Numbered from the stretch's first letter, positions 34,895 through 43,963 are shown. The stretch: DNA of 58,236 nucleotides from Actinobacteria bacterium 69-20 (GCA_001897425.1 MKSW01000022.1:191174-249409); one strand, 5' to 3'. Translations and numbers: made by a program. The notes: generated from the sequence alone by a model not told the origin.

Positions 34895-35797
34895 ATGACG
34901 ATGACCGCCGAAAAGGCTCCCGCTGTGCTGACCCCGACCGCGACGACTGCTGCCGGGGCGACGCTATCCCGCCGAACTCCGAGGCCGCAGCGGTTCCTGG
35001 TCACGCGCCCGACGTATTTCGACGTGGTGTACTCCATCAACCCGTGGATGCACACCGATGTCGACACGGACGCGGGGCTGGCGATGCGCCAATGGGAGAA
35101 CCTGGTCGCCACGTTCCGTCGGCTCGGGCATGAGGTCGAGATCTGCGAGGGCGCGCCGGGGCTGCCGGACATGGTGTTCGCGGCCAACGCCGGCACCGTG
35201 ATCGACGGCGTGGCGGTGCCCGCCAAGTTCTCCACCGACAAGCGATCGGGCGAGGAGAAGCCCTACACGGACTGGTTCCGCGATCACGTGGGCAGCGTCG
35301 TGGTCCCGACGCTCGTCAACGAGGGCGAGGGCGATCTGCTATGGACCGGGCGACTCCTGTTGGCCGGCAGTGGTTTTCGCACGGACCCGCTCGCGCACAA
35401 CGAGGTCGCCGAGGCGCTCGGCGTGCCGCTCGTCCCGCTGAAGCTCGTCGACCCGTCCTTCTACCACCTGGACACGGCCCTGGCCGTGCTGGACACCGGG
35501 TCCGCCGGCGCGTCCGGTCGCGCGGAGACCATCGCCTACTACCCGGGCGCATTCTCCGCCGGGTCGCAGGCCGCGCTCAGGCGTCTCTACCCGGATGCCA
35601 TCATCGCCTCCCGGGCGGACGCCGAATGGTTCGCACTCAACGCGGTCTCCGACGGCCGCAATGTGGTGGTGCCCGAGCAGGCGCCCACCTTCGCCCGGCA
35701 GCTCGAGGAGCGCGGCTTCGTGCCCGTGCCGGTGGACGTCTCCGAGTTCCGTAAGGCCGGCGGCGGCGCCAAGTGCTGCACCCTCATCCTGCGGTAA
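34895..35797 (+). CDS. ddaH: dimethylargininase / amidinotransferase-fold hydrolase
   Basis: Cytosolic enzyme likely hydrolysing N-methylated arginine (or arginine-like guanidines) to citrulline plus amine. 300 residues, the first ~30 variable. Conserved elements are RPTYFDVVYSINPWM, PDMVFAANAG, NEGEGDLLW, FYHLDTAL with the catalytic His, and the C-terminal nucleophile region GGGAKCCTLILR (Cys294). Same family as M. tuberculosis Rv2323c. It is divergent from the AsnC regulator. Alternative activity: another guanidine-modifying hydrolase. Confidence 0.85.
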   Translation: MTMTAEKAPAVLTPTATTAAGATLSRRTPRPQRFLVTRPTYFDVVYSINPWMHTDVDTDAGLAMRQWENLVATFRRLGHEVEICEGAPGLPDMVFAANAGTVIDGVAVPAKFSTDKRSGEEKPYTDWFRDHVGSVVVPTLVNEGEGDLLWTGRLLLAGSGFRTDPLAHNEVAEALGVPLVPLKLVDPSFYHLDTALAVLDTGSAGASGRAETIAYYPGAFSAGSQAALRRLYPDAIIASRADAEWFALNAVSDGRNVVVPEQAPTFARQLEERGFVPVPVDVSEFRKAGGGAKCCTLILR

Positions 35798-35841
35798 CCC
35801 GACGCCACCCACCCCTGCGCACGAATGCGGCACCACGCGGA

Positions 35842-35909
35842 GTGTGAATGCAGCAGGCAGATGTGCATAAAACCGGGGCTTTTCGGGCGTATTGCTGCAG
35901 GATGCACAC
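35842..35909. repeat. imperfect intergenic hairpin with shared core
   Basis: GTGTGAATGCAGCA (35842-35855) and TGCTGCAGGATGCACAC (35893-35909) are imperfect complements. The loop includes TTTTCGGGCG (35880-35889), whose complement CGCCCGAAAA recurs in the hairpins near 11.9 and 12.8 kb. It lies between the convergent dimethylargininase and yajQ genes, so it may also act as a bidirectional terminator. Confidence 0.5.
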
Positions 35910-36001
35910 CCTTCGATGCCGGTGTGACTGCGGCCAAGAACCGCTCCCTTTCCGCACCAGCGGCGGCGAACGGGGCACGGCCCGGACCTACGTCATAGGC
36001 G

Positions 36002-36493
36002 TTATCGGTAATTGGTGAACTGGAGCGCGACGTCCAGGTCCGCCTCCTTCAGGAGTGCGATCACGGCCTGCAAGTCGTCGCGGGACTTGCCCGTGACCCG
36101 CAGCTGGTCGCCCTGGATCTGCGACTTCACCGCCTTCGGCCCCTCGTCGCGGATCAGCTTGGCGATTTTCTTCGCATTCTCTGACGAGATCCCTTGCACC
36201 AGAGTGCCTGTCACCTTGTAGGTCTTGCCGGAGGGTGCCGGGTCGCCGATGGTGAAGGACTTCAGCGACAGCCCGCGCTTGATCAGCTTCTCCTTGAACA
36301 CGTCGATCGCGGCCTTGCAGCGCTCCTCGGTGGACGCCGAGATCGTCACGGATTCCTCGCCGGCCCAGGTGATGGCGGCATCCGTGCCGCGGAAGTCGAA
36401 ACGCTGCGCGAGCTCCTTCGCCGCCTGATTCAGCGCGTTGTCCACCTCCTGCCGGTCCGCCTTGCTCACGATGTCGAACGATGATTCCGCCAT
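36002..36493 (-). CDS. yajQ: YajQ family nucleotide-binding protein
   Basis: A 163-residue protein of the YajQ family (two RNP-like folds; some homologues bind cyclic-di-GMP or nucleic acid). Family hallmarks [27 protein letters not shown] and [20 protein letters not shown] are complete. The ATG at 36493 follows GAAGGGAG. It sits just before tRNA-Tyr, transcribed away from it. Confidence 0.93.
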   Translation of the reverse strand: MAESSFDIVSKADRQEVDNALNQAAKELAQRFDFRGTDAAITWAGEESVTISASTEERCKAAIDVFKEKLIKRGLSLKSFTIGDPAPSGKTYKVTGTLVQGISSENAKKIAKLIRDEGPKAVKSQIQGDQLRVTGKSRDDLQAVIALLKEADLDVALQFTNYR

Positions 36494-36633
36494 GACGATC
36501 TCCCTTCGCCGGCGCCCGGATCCGGGGCCGACAGCCGTGTGCCGGCGGTCATCGGGCGGCCGTTTGGTGGGCGCCCGCACCACCTAGTACGCTTGATCTT
36601 CGCCGGGTGAGTCCTGACTGTATCCCCGGCACT

Positions 36634-36717
36634 GGCAGGTTACCCAAGTGGCCAAAGGGAGCTGACTGTAAATCAGCCGCGCAAGCTTCGGGAGTTCGAA
36701 TCTCTCACCTGCCACCA
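36634..36717 (+). tRNA. tRNA-Tyr (GTA)
   Basis: Acceptor stem GGCAGGT (36634-36640) pairs with ACCTGCC (36707-36713); anticodon stem CTGA/TCAG encloses loop CTGTAAA with anticodon GTA at 36668-36670. A long variable arm marks a class II tRNA, and TTCGAAT is the T loop. CCA is encoded. The 3' end lies next to the integrase gene, so the tRNA serves as the attachment site of the element to the right. Confidence 0.96.
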
Positions 36718-36750
36718 CCAGCGGAAACGTTGATCTGACCAGCGGAAACG
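36717..36750. repeat. direct repeats beside attachment site (candidate integrase arm sites)
   Basis: ACCAGCGGAAACG occurs at 36717-36729 and 36738-36750 (21-bp period) immediately after the tRNA. Such spaced repeats beside the core are typical of arm-type sites of tyrosine recombinases or excisionase sites (inference). Confidence 0.45.
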
Positions 36751-36877
36751 CTACTCGCTAGTTCACCCTCGTGGTGGACAGCTGTGCCCCCAAAATGCCC
36801 CAAGTTGCCCGCGGATATGGCACGCTAATGGCACGAGGCTCGTTGAGAAGCCCCACTCGGAGACGGGAGGGCACGAC

Positions 36878-37999
36878 ATGGCACGAGGCAAACGGAGCTG
36901 GGGCTCCATCCGCAAGCTGCCCAGCGGTAGATATCAGGTGCGGTACCTCGGACCCGACCGGGAGTACCACGCCGCGCCAGTGACCTTCACTACGAAGGCT
37001 GATGCTTCCGCGTGGCTCGCGGCGGAGCAAACCAAGATTTCTACGGGCGCTTGGGAGGCCGAACAAGTGCCTCGACGTGTCTTGCCCACCGTCGCCGACT
37101 ACGCGTGGCAGTGGATCGAGACGCGGACGACGGGCACCGGCGAGCCACTTCGGCCGAAGACCCGGCATCAGTACGAGCAGTTGCACGCACGCCACATCGC
37201 GGATGACCCGATCGGTGTGATGGCCATCGACGCCGTGACGGCGGCCGACGTGCGCGATTGGTGGGCGCGCCTGCCCGGCGACCGGCCGACCTGGCGAGCG
37301 CACGCCTATCGGCTGCTGCGAGCCGTGTTCAACAGCGCAGTCGATGAAGAGCTGGTGTCTGCTACGCCATGCCGTATTCGGAGCGGTGGAGCGGCGAAGC
37401 GGGAGCGGGAGGTGCGCCCGGCATCGCTTGCGGAGCTTGAGACGATCATGGCGTCGATGCCGGAGCGGTATCGGGCGGCCGTGCTACTCGCGGCCTGGTG
37501 CGCGTTGCGGTTCGGTGAGCTGACGGAGTTGCGCCGCTCTGATGTGGATCTGAAGGCTGGCGTGGTGCACGTGCGGCGCGCGGTCGTGCGTGTCGAAGGC
37601 GAGTCGATCGTGGGTCCGCCGAAATCCGCCGCTGGTGTCCGCGCGGTGGCGATCCCGCCGCATGTCTTGCCGGTTGTTCAAGAGCATCTGCGGGGCGTTG
37701 CCGGCGGTCGGACTGCGCTGCTGTTCCCGTCGGAGCGCGACCCGCAAGCGCACCTGGCTCTGAGTACCCTCGCGCGGCACTTTGAGAAGGCCCGCGAGGC
37801 CGCCGGTCGGTCGGATTTGCGCTGGCACGATCTGCGTCATACGGGGGCTGTGCTCGCCGCGCAGGCTGGAGCGACACTGGCGGAATTGCAGGGCCGGCTA
37901 GGCCATTCCAGCGTCGCGGCTGCGCTGGTGTATCAGCATGCCGCCGACGGCCGAGACGCCGAGATCGCCCGGCGCATGTCGGAGATGAGCCAAAAGTGA
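36878..37999 (+). CDS. int: tyrosine recombinase integrase
   Basis: Site-specific recombinase of 373 residues that would integrate and excise the element at tRNA-Tyr. An N-terminal AP2-like DNA-binding segment (SIRKLPSGRYQVRYLG) is followed by the SAM-like core-binding domain (~70-160) and the catalytic domain. All catalytic residues are present: Arg211 (CALRFGEL), Lys249, His317-x-x-Arg320 (HDLRHTGA), His343 (LGHSS) and nucleophile Tyr352. ATG after GGGAGGG. No separate excisionase is evident. Confidence 0.95.
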   Translation: MARGKRSWGSIRKLPSGRYQVRYLGPDREYHAAPVTFTTKADASAWLAAEQTKISTGAWEAEQVPRRVLPTVADYAWQWIETRTTGTGEPLRPKTRHQYEQLHARHIADDPIGVMAIDAVTAADVRDWWARLPGDRPTWRAHAYRLLRAVFNSAVDEELVSATPCRIRSGGAAKREREVRPASLAELETIMASMPERYRAAVLLAAWCALRFGELTELRRSDVDLKAGVVHVRRAVVRVEGESIVGPPKSAAGVRAVAIPPHVLPVVQEHLRGVAGGRTALLFPSERDPQAHLALSTLARHFEKAREAAGRSDLRWHDLRHTGAVLAAQAGATLAELQGRLGHSSVAAALVYQHAADGRDAEIARRMSEMSQK

Positions 38000-38067
38000 C
38001 GGCGACGTGCACGGCAGAGGTGAAGCGTGCCAGGCTCCTCGAGGCGCTCCCCGGCGGTACGCGATAA

Positions 38068-38120
38068 GGAACTTTCGCGTATCGATCTGTAGACTCGGTT
38101 ACGGAACTATCTCGTGTCGA
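38068..38120. promoter_or_regulatory. direct repeats upstream of abiE operon (candidate operator)
   Basis: GGAACTTTCGCGTATCGA (38068-38085) and GGAACTATCTCGTGTCGA (38103-38120) agree at 15 of 18 bases, 35 bp apart, just before the antitoxin start. A possible -10, TAGACT, lies between them at 38090. This fits autoregulation by the AbiEi-type antitoxin, which is known to bind repeats upstream of its operon. Confidence 0.5.
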
Positions 38121-38140
38121 CTTGATGGCAGGAGGGCGTG

Positions 38141-38839
38141 ATGGCCGTGATGACTCGTGATCGCGCGAGAGCGCGGGCAGAGCGCGACCGCATCTTGCGG
38201 TCTCGCCGCCGGTTTTGGCGGCCCGACGAGTTGGCCACGGCCGGGTCTACGACGAAACATCTCCTGGCGGATCTTGTGTCGGCCGGTGATCTGCGCAGGA
38301 TTCGCCGAGGCCTGTATTGGCGAGGGGATGCCTCCCCGCTGGGGATGTCGCCGCCTTCGGTGACGGACTTGGTCGCCGAGTTGGCGCCGGGTCCCGGGGT
38401 GGGCCCGGCCGGGCTGTACGCGGCGAACCTGCTGCGCTTGTCGACGCAGGTGCCGCGGGCGGCCGAGATCGCGGTCCCGGGTCGTGCCCCCACCTCCCCA
38501 CACGGTATCCGGTTCGCAGCCCGGCAGGCCCGCTCGGCGCGGGTCGAAACGGGCCTCACTGCGATCGAGGTGGCGCTGCTAGAAAGTCTCGAATCCTGGG
38601 AACGAGTGGTGGAACTGCCCGCCATCGAGGCCACCGCGCTGCTTGTCGAGATGATTCGGTCTGGTGCGGTGCGCCCCGACGCCTTGGCGCGGGCGAGCGT
38701 GACGGAGCCGGGAGCGGTGCGGGCGAGGCTGCGGCGACTCCTGCACGCCGCGGGCCGTGATGATCTCGTTGACGCCGTTCCGGCGCCCGATCCAAGGACC
38801 GAACTCGCGCGAACACGAGCGCTGGCAGTGGCTTCGTGA
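38141..38839 (+). CDS. abiEi: AbiEi-family antitoxin / transcriptional repressor
   Basis: 232 residues from ATG 38141, after GGAGG at 38131. The N-terminal winged-helix domain (FWRPDELATAG, then LRRIRRGLYWRG) and the C-terminal antitoxin domain (ETGLTAIEVALLESLESWE) match the AbiEi group. In abortive-infection system AbiE, AbiEi represses the operon and neutralises the nucleotidyltransferase AbiEii. It overlaps the toxin gene by 4 bp (GTGA). Confidence 0.85.
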   Translation: MAVMTRDRARARAERDRILRSRRRFWRPDELATAGSTTKHLLADLVSAGDLRRIRRGLYWRGDASPLGMSPPSVTDLVAELAPGPGVGPAGLYAANLLRLSTQVPRAAEIAVPGRAPTSPHGIRFAARQARSARVETGLTAIEVALLESLESWERVVELPAIEATALLVEMIRSGAVRPDALARASVTEPGAVRARLRRLLHAAGRDDLVDAVPAPDPRTELARTRALAVAS

Positions 38840-39822
38840 CTGTCGCTGCCTGGAGGGACGCCGAGCCGGATCAATTCGCCGCAGCCGTGCTGAACGCCGC
38901 CGAACGATTGGGCGTCCTACCGCTGGCCGTGGAGAAGGACTACTGGGTGTGCCGGGCACTCGGCGCGATTACCCACGCGTTCCCAAGACGAATCATCTTC
39001 AAGGGCGGCACCAGCTTGGAGAAACTCCGCGTCATCCGGCGATTCTCCGAAGATCTCGACCTTCTCGTCGTCGGCAGCTACCCGTCGAACCGCGCTGCGC
39101 AGCGCGGGCTCAAGGAGATCATCGACGTCGCGTCCGCCGTGACCGGCGCGCCCGCCGCCGGCGCGGGTAGTGGTGGCGGGCCGGGCGCCTATCACCGCAG
39201 TGCATATCTGGCCCCGCCGCTGCAGCATTCCAGCGAAGGCGCCGGCGTCGCGGACGCGGCGGCAATCCTGGTCGAACTCGGGCAATCGGGCGGCCCGAAC
39301 CCGCATGCGGCTCGCGTCATCGAATCACTTCTAAGCCGTGAACTCGGCGCTGCGGGCTTTGACATCGCCGCCTGGTCGGACTTGGCGCCATTCCGCGCGG
39401 ACATCTTGCACCCGGGCCGAACCCTGATCGAGAAGCTGCTTCGCATCAACAATTTCACGTCCGACGCCGCCGCGCGGCAAACTGCGCACGGCTGGGTCCG
39501 CATCGGAAGACAGTTCTACGACGTGTGGGCCCTCCTCGGCACCCCGGAGGTGCTGGACTTCCTCGCCGACAAGGCCAGCGCCGCAAGCGTGTTGACTGAT
39601 TGCTATAGGGCATCGCGCGCCTTCAAACCGGACATGCCCGTGCCCGATGGAGGGCTCGCCCGCAGCGTCGCCTTCGACCCCGAAGGGCCACTTGCTGCCG
39701 AGCTGCGGACGCGACACGACCAGGCGATGGCCGGCCTGTACTACGGCACCGATCGACCGCCCAGCTTTGACGACGTCATCCATCGTGTCGCGGCGAACAA
39801 GTTGCTACTCGATATCAGCTGA
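38836..39822 (+). CDS. abiEii: AbiEii-family nucleotidyltransferase toxin
   Basis: A 328-residue toxin of the AbiEii/MenT superfamily, GTG start. The nucleotidyltransferase signature is IIFKGGTSLEKL (Lys56-Gly-Gly-Thr-Ser) followed by RRFSEDLDLLV with Asp73 and Asp75 binding metal. Related toxins transfer nucleotides to tRNA 3' ends or other targets. As element cargo, it could act in phage abortive infection or stabilise the element. Confidence 0.88.
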   Translation: MTVAAWRDAEPDQFAAAVLNAAERLGVLPLAVEKDYWVCRALGAITHAFPRRIIFKGGTSLEKLRVIRRFSEDLDLLVVGSYPSNRAAQRGLKEIIDVASAVTGAPAAGAGSGGGPGAYHRSAYLAPPLQHSSEGAGVADAAAILVELGQSGGPNPHAARVIESLLSRELGAAGFDIAAWSDLAPFRADILHPGRTLIEKLLRINNFTSDAAARQTAHGWVRIGRQFYDVWALLGTPEVLDFLADKASAASVLTDCYRASRAFKPDMPVPDGGLARSVAFDPEGPLAAELRTRHDQAMAGLYYGTDRPPSFDDVIHRVAANKLLLDIS

Positions 39823-39905
39823 CAGACTGCCGTTGGGGGCTCCGGTGCGGCGGCGCTGCGTTCCGTGACGGGCCTCAAGACGATAGCGAGACGCCAGAAA
39901 CTCGA

Positions 39906-40397
39906 CTATCGCGAGATTCCGGTCGATCGATCACGGTGCGGCTTGCGCAGCCTGCCGTTGGCCGCGGCGGTGGCGAGGTCAGTCTCAGTTGTCTTCGTGC
40001 CCGTGCCCGTGGCGTGCATCAACGCGTCCAGCACGATCCTGCTGGTGGGTCGGTCGAGGCCGGCGAGTGCATCTGCGAGGTCCACTGGTTGTTCGCCGAG
40101 GAGTGAGCGGGTGATGGCGAGGACTCGTCTTTCGCCGCCGGAGAGTACGCCGATATGGTCGTCGGACAGCCTCGCGGCGTCGAGGTAGTGGTTGCCGGAT
40201 GCGGTGGTCTTGATCCAGGGCCAGCCGGGCCGCGCGAAGCGGCCGTCGAAGGCCTGTAGCAGCAGTTGAACGGCTGCTTCGGTGGGGTAGATCCCCTTCG
40301 CCCAGGCGCGTAGATCGGCGGGGACGGATCGCGTGGCGGAGTCGATGGCCATGGGGTTTCCTCCTTCGGGCGGTGCGACGGACGGGCTTGTCGTCAT
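39906..40397 (-). CDS. hypothetical protein coupled to relaxase
   Basis: A 163-residue soluble protein with no recognised domain. Its ATG at 40397 overlaps the relaxase stop codon by 4 bp (ATGA), so it is probably translated with the relaxase and may assist DNA processing; a second ATG at 40352 is an alternative start. Visible segments are GIYPTEAAVQLLLQAFDGRF, which reads like an ordered fold, and a basic, Thr-rich C-terminus. Confidence 0.65.
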   Translation of the reverse strand: MTTSPSVAPPEGGNPMAIDSATRSVPADLRAWAKGIYPTEAAVQLLLQAFDGRFARPGWPWIKTTASGNHYLDAARLSDDHIGVLSGGERRVLAITRSLLGEQPVDLADALAGLDRPTSRIVLDALMHATGTGTKTTETDLATAAANGRLRKPHRDRSTGISR

Positions 40398-43300
40398 CGG
40401 GACATCCCGGCCTGCTCACTGGGTCGGGCGGCGCGTGGCCCGTGGCGGTCGGGGCCATGGCTCGTCGCTGCACGGGCAGCCAGTCGGCTGTTCAGCGTGT
40501 GGGCGGCTTGTTCGGCGCCCTGATTGGTGAGTACCTGTTCGAGGACGTTTCGGGCGGGCCGTGTTTCGCGGTCGGCTCCGAGGGTGTCGAGTTCGCCGTG
40601 GCAGGTGTCGGTGTCGATGTAGGCGTGGTTGGAAAGGCGGCCGCGGGTCATGGCGACGTAGAACGCTTCGCGGGTCATGCGGCTGCTGGCGATGGTGTGG
40701 GTGGTGTCGACGGTGACGCCTTGGCAGCGGTGCGCGGTGACGGCGTAGCCGAGCTCGACGTGCTGCGGCACGTAGTCGGCGGGAAGGGCGACGGGCCGGC
40801 CGCCGCTTGCTTGGGCTTCGATCGCCCCGTCTCGGCGCACGTCGGTGATGGTGAGGATGGTGCCGTTCTTGATGAAGCCCGCGGCGAGTCGGCCGCGCTC
40901 GTCGACGCCTCCGCCCGGGTTGGTGCCGTCCGAGAGTCGTCGGTCGACTCGGCGGGTGATGATGCGGTCGCCGATACCGGCGACGGTGCCGTCGTGCAGC
41001 GCCACACCCTCGGCGTGAACGTGGCCGGCTTCGATGAGGTCGGCCCGCACGGTGAGGTTGAGGGCTTGGACGGTGTCGTTGTCGGCCGCGATCAGAAGAC
41101 TGGTCAGGCCTCGCGTGTGGTCTGCCTTCCAGGCTTGGTGTGCGGCGTGGATCATCGCGTCCGCGTCACCGTCCGTAAACCGGCCGTGCGCCTGGTAGGC
41201 GTTTAGCGCTGTCGGGTCGCCGCGGCGGAGCCCCAGGGACGCGTCGGCCTCCCATCGGCGAAGCTGCCCGTCGAGGTTCGTGAAGCGGCGGATATCGGTG
41301 AGCTGCGGCGTATCGGCGTGATGTTCGGCCAGGAGCTGGAAGGTGCCGCCGGCGCCGATCGCGGGCAGTTGCGCGTGGTCACCGACGAGCAACAGCTTCG
41401 CCCCTGCCGTGCGGGCTTGTGCGGCGAGGGCGTTCATAGTGGACAGGTCTGCCATGCCGGCCTCGTCGACCACCAAGAGCTGGCCGGGGTGCAGTGCCCA
41501 CCGGTCGTAGCGGGAGCGTGCTTGCGCGATCGCTTGGTCGATGCCTGTCACCGGTTTTCCGGCCGCGGTCGCGTCGGCGCGGCGGGCTTCGAGACTGGCG
41601 ACGCGCTGGGCTCGACCGGGTTGGAATTGTTGCTGGGCGAGCCACTGCGCGGTGTTCTCGGCTGCGATGTCGATCTCGGTGCCGAGCACCTCGGCCGCGA
41701 CTGCGGAGGTGGCCAGGCCAAGCACCGAGCCGGGGCCGTGCTCGGCTTCCCAAGCGGCCCGCAGCCCGGCCATGGTGGTGGTCTTGCCGGTACCAGCCGG
41801 GCCGACCAGCACGTCACAGACCCGGCCCGATTCGCAGATCGCCCGTACCGCTGATGCTTGGTCCGGTGCGAGCCGGTGGTCGCGGCCGGGCAGGGGAGCA
41901 GCGGCAACATCATCGATGACGTCGGCGGAAACGGTTGGCGCGGTGACGGTATCGGTGGCCTGGAGTAGGGCGTCCTCGGCGGCCAGGACTTCCAGGGACG
42001 TGAACACTTCGGGCGCGTCATAGATCGATCGGCCCGTCGTGACGTCGATCTCCGCGACGGCCGCGGGAGTACTGGCCGGGTTGAGCAGGACGCTGCGTTC
42101 GATTGCGGCGGCCGTGACCCGGCGACGCACCTCGAACAGGTCGGATTCGGTGGCGAATTGCAGGCCCGCTGCGCCAATGGCCCGGCAGGTAGCGGCAACC
42201 ACATTCCACCGCGACCAGGTGGCGCGCTTGGCCTCGACCTGATCCAACGCGGCCGCGGCGAGGATCTCGATCGTCTGTTCGTCGACCGCGCCGGCCGTCA
42301 CCAACCTGGCGCTGCCTCGGATCGTGTCCGGGCTCAGGGTGATGTGCGTGCCTGTTGTCGCTGTCGGGATGGTGGTGATGGCGCGCGCCCAGGCACGTGC
42401 GTCACTGCCGAGGATGAGGTCGGCACGGCGGGTCCATTGGTCGGTGTATTCGGCCACGGTGGAGACGTGTTTCGGCTGCCGTGTTTCCAGGGTGGCCTGT
42501 TGGCGGATGCGTACGGCTTCGGGTCCGGTCGGCTGTCGGCCGTGATCTGCGACGAACTTCTCGATGGCGGCGTCTTTGGCGGCGGTGATGGCGGCGGTGC
42601 GCTGCGAGAACTCCGCGATCAGGTGGTCCGGTATCGCGGCCAACTCCCGGCGCGGGTTGCGGGCCCGGCCGCGCAGCCGCACCTCCCAGCCGACGCCAAG
42701 TGCGCGGGTGAGATTGTCGGCGAGCAGCAGGTCGTAGGTGTCCGAGTGCGCGACCGACGCCGCGTACAAGGAGCGGGAATCCAACGTTCGCCAATGCCCA
42801 TCGGATGCTGCCTGGACACGGTTGGCGATCGTCACATGCGTGTGCAACTGCGGATCGCCGGCGCGGGAGTCGTGGTGATCGAACCCGGCCGCGATCAGGC
42901 CGCGCACCGGCACCCGGGCGGAGCCGCCATGCCCGGTGCGGGTGCGGGCCACGTCACGCTCGATCAGCCGGATCGTCGACGCAATCGCCTGGTGATGCGC
43001 GGCCACAATGGCGCGCTGCACGTCTGCGTCGGAAAGCGCCCACAGCACCGACACGGACTTCGGCACCGAAAACGTCAAATCGAATCCCGCGACCGCGCCT
43101 CGCGTGTCGCGGGCCTTCTCGGCCGCTGCGGTCGCCGTAACCCTGGCTTCGCGCACTGCGGGCGCCAGGCCTGCGGGCAGCTGCGCGACCTTCGTTGCGA
43201 TCCGATCCGCCGGTTGAGCCGTGGCATGGTATTCGCGGCCTAGCGGCGTACCGGTCACCGGGTCGTGGCCGGCGCCGAACATCCGCGCCATCTGATCCTC

Positions 43301-43498
43301 CGACACGACGCTCCCCACGGCCAGACCCGCCCCGTCATTCACCCCGGCCAGACCCGCGCCCAGCCACACCCCGGCCGGATAGCCGGCGTTCACGTAATAC
43401 CGGGTCATCGCCGTCGACCGATCCGGCGCATCCCCACGCGACGTGTGCCGCATCAGGTACTCGAAACCCGACCCGGCCGACATGCGCGACAGAGACAT
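40394..43498 (-). CDS. traA: MobF-family conjugative relaxase with helicase domain (TrwC/TraA-like)
   Basis: A 1034-residue protein that nicks and unwinds DNA for conjugative transfer. The relaxase domain at the N-terminus has FEYLMRHTSRG, a Tyr pair in MTRYYVNAGYPAGVWLG, FSVPKSVSVLWAL and the three-His metal site GDPQLHTHVTIANR (about residues 214-227). The C-terminal RecD-like helicase has Walker A GPAGTGKTTT (~566) and Walker B LLVVDEAGMAD. The start ATG at 43498 follows two GTG codons; the longer upstream frame crosses the divergent gene and is not used. A 10-bp palindrome lies just upstream. Confidence 0.93.
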   Translation of the reverse strand: MSLSRMSAGSGFEYLMRHTSRGDAPDRSTAMTRYYVNAGYPAGVWLGAGLAGVNDGAGLAVGSVVSEDQMARMFGAGHDPVTGTPLGREYHATAQPADRIATKVAQLPAGLAPAVREARVTATAAAEKARDTRGAVAGFDLTFSVPKSVSVLWALSDADVQRAIVAAHHQAIASTIRLIERDVARTRTGHGGSARVPVRGLIAAGFDHHDSRAGDPQLHTHVTIANRVQAASDGHWRTLDSRSLYAASVAHSDTYDLLLADNLTRALGVGWEVRLRGRARNPRRELAAIPDHLIAEFSQRTAAITAAKDAAIEKFVADHGRQPTGPEAVRIRQQATLETRQPKHVSTVAEYTDQWTRRADLILGSDARAWARAITTIPTATTGTHITLSPDTIRGSARLVTAGAVDEQTIEILAAAALDQVEAKRATWSRWNVVAATCRAIGAAGLQFATESDLFEVRRRVTAAAIERSVLLNPASTPAAVAEIDVTTGRSIYDAPEVFTSLEVLAAEDALLQATDTVTAPTVSADVIDDVAAAPLPGRDHRLAPDQASAVRAICESGRVCDVLVGPAGTGKTTTMAGLRAAWEAEHGPGSVLGLATSAVAAEVLGTEIDIAAENTAQWLAQQQFQPGRAQRVASLEARRADATAAGKPVTGIDQAIAQARSRYDRWALHPGQLLVVDEAGMADLSTMNALAAQARTAGAKLLLVGDHAQLPAIGAGGTFQLLAEHHADTPQLTDIRRFTNLDGQLRRWEADASLGLRRGDPTALNAYQAHGRFTDGDADAMIHAAHQAWKADHTRGLTSLLIAADNDTVQALNLTVRADLIEAGHVHAEGVALHDGTVAGIGDRIITRRVDRRLSDGTNPGGGVDERGRLAAGFIKNGTILTITDVRRDGAIEAQASGGRPVALPADYVPQHVELGYAVTAHRCQGVTVDTTHTIASSRMTREAFYVAMTRGRLSNHAYIDTDTCHGELDTLGADRETRPARNVLEQVLTNQGAEQAAHTLNSRLAARAATSHGPDRHGPRAARPSEQAGMSR

Positions 43499-43514
43499 CA
43501 CCACACCCCAATAA

Positions 43515-43573
43515 GGTGCGCACCCCGCGCGGTAGCGAAGAGAAGTTGTCGATATTGCAGATGCAAGTATCAT
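43515..43573. promoter_or_regulatory. divergent control region between relaxase and HTH/PIN module
   Basis: The 81-bp gap has a perfect palindrome GGTGCGCACC (43515-43524) next to the relaxase start, and TTGCA-GA-TGCAA (43555-43566) within a rightward promoter candidate TTGTCG (43546) - 16 bp - TATCAT (43568-43573). With transcription starting about 7 bp after TATCAT, the mRNA for the gene at 43580 would be leaderless. Confidence 0.4.
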
Positions 43574-43579
43574 GGGGTC

Positions 43580-43960
43580 ATGGTTACTAGAGCTACGGCG
43601 ACTACGCTTGACGCCGCGGATCCGGCTGTCCGGTCGGATGCGCGATCTCTCGCGGCCCGGCTCAATGGGGACAATCCCGTCGAGGTTGCGGTGCGCTCGA
43701 TGCTCGACGATGTTGCCGATGGCGCGCGCGTTGTCGTGCTGCGTACGGACGATGAGGTCACGCCCGGTCAGGCTGCCGAGATTCTTGGTGTCACTCGGCA
43801 GTTTGTCGATCGTCTCTGCGAGGACGGTGTGCTCGCCTTTCGTCGCCTGCCCGGCAGCCGTCATCGCCGCATCCGAGTGAAGGACGTCACGGATGTTGCC
43901 GCTGAACGGGAGAGGCGCCGGGCCGGCGGCGCCGCGATCCGCGCTGTGATCGGTCAGTGA
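43580..43960 (+). CDS. helix-turn-helix (MerR/excisionase-type) antitoxin
   Basis: A 126-residue protein. The central-to-C-terminal DNA-binding domain reads EVTPGQAAEILGVTRQFVDR then LCEDGVLAFRRLPGSRHRRI, a MerR/excisionase-like winged HTH. The following PIN-domain gene begins 3 bp after its stop, so the pair looks like an antitoxin and toxin. An excisionase role for the element is an alternative, given the fold, but it is remote from the integrase. Confidence 0.75.
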   Translation: MVTRATATTLDAADPAVRSDARSLAARLNGDNPVEVAVRSMLDDVADGARVVVLRTDDEVTPGQAAEILGVTRQFVDRLCEDGVLAFRRLPGSRHRRIRVKDVTDVAAERERRRAGGAAIRAVIGQ

Positions 43961-43963
43961 CCG

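Noticed and set aside
43265-43579. N-terminal extension of the HTH antitoxin into the relaxase gene
   Set aside because: The open frame continues upstream but is antisense to the conserved relaxase N-terminus; the ATG at 43580 gives a normal-size protein with a well-placed promoter.
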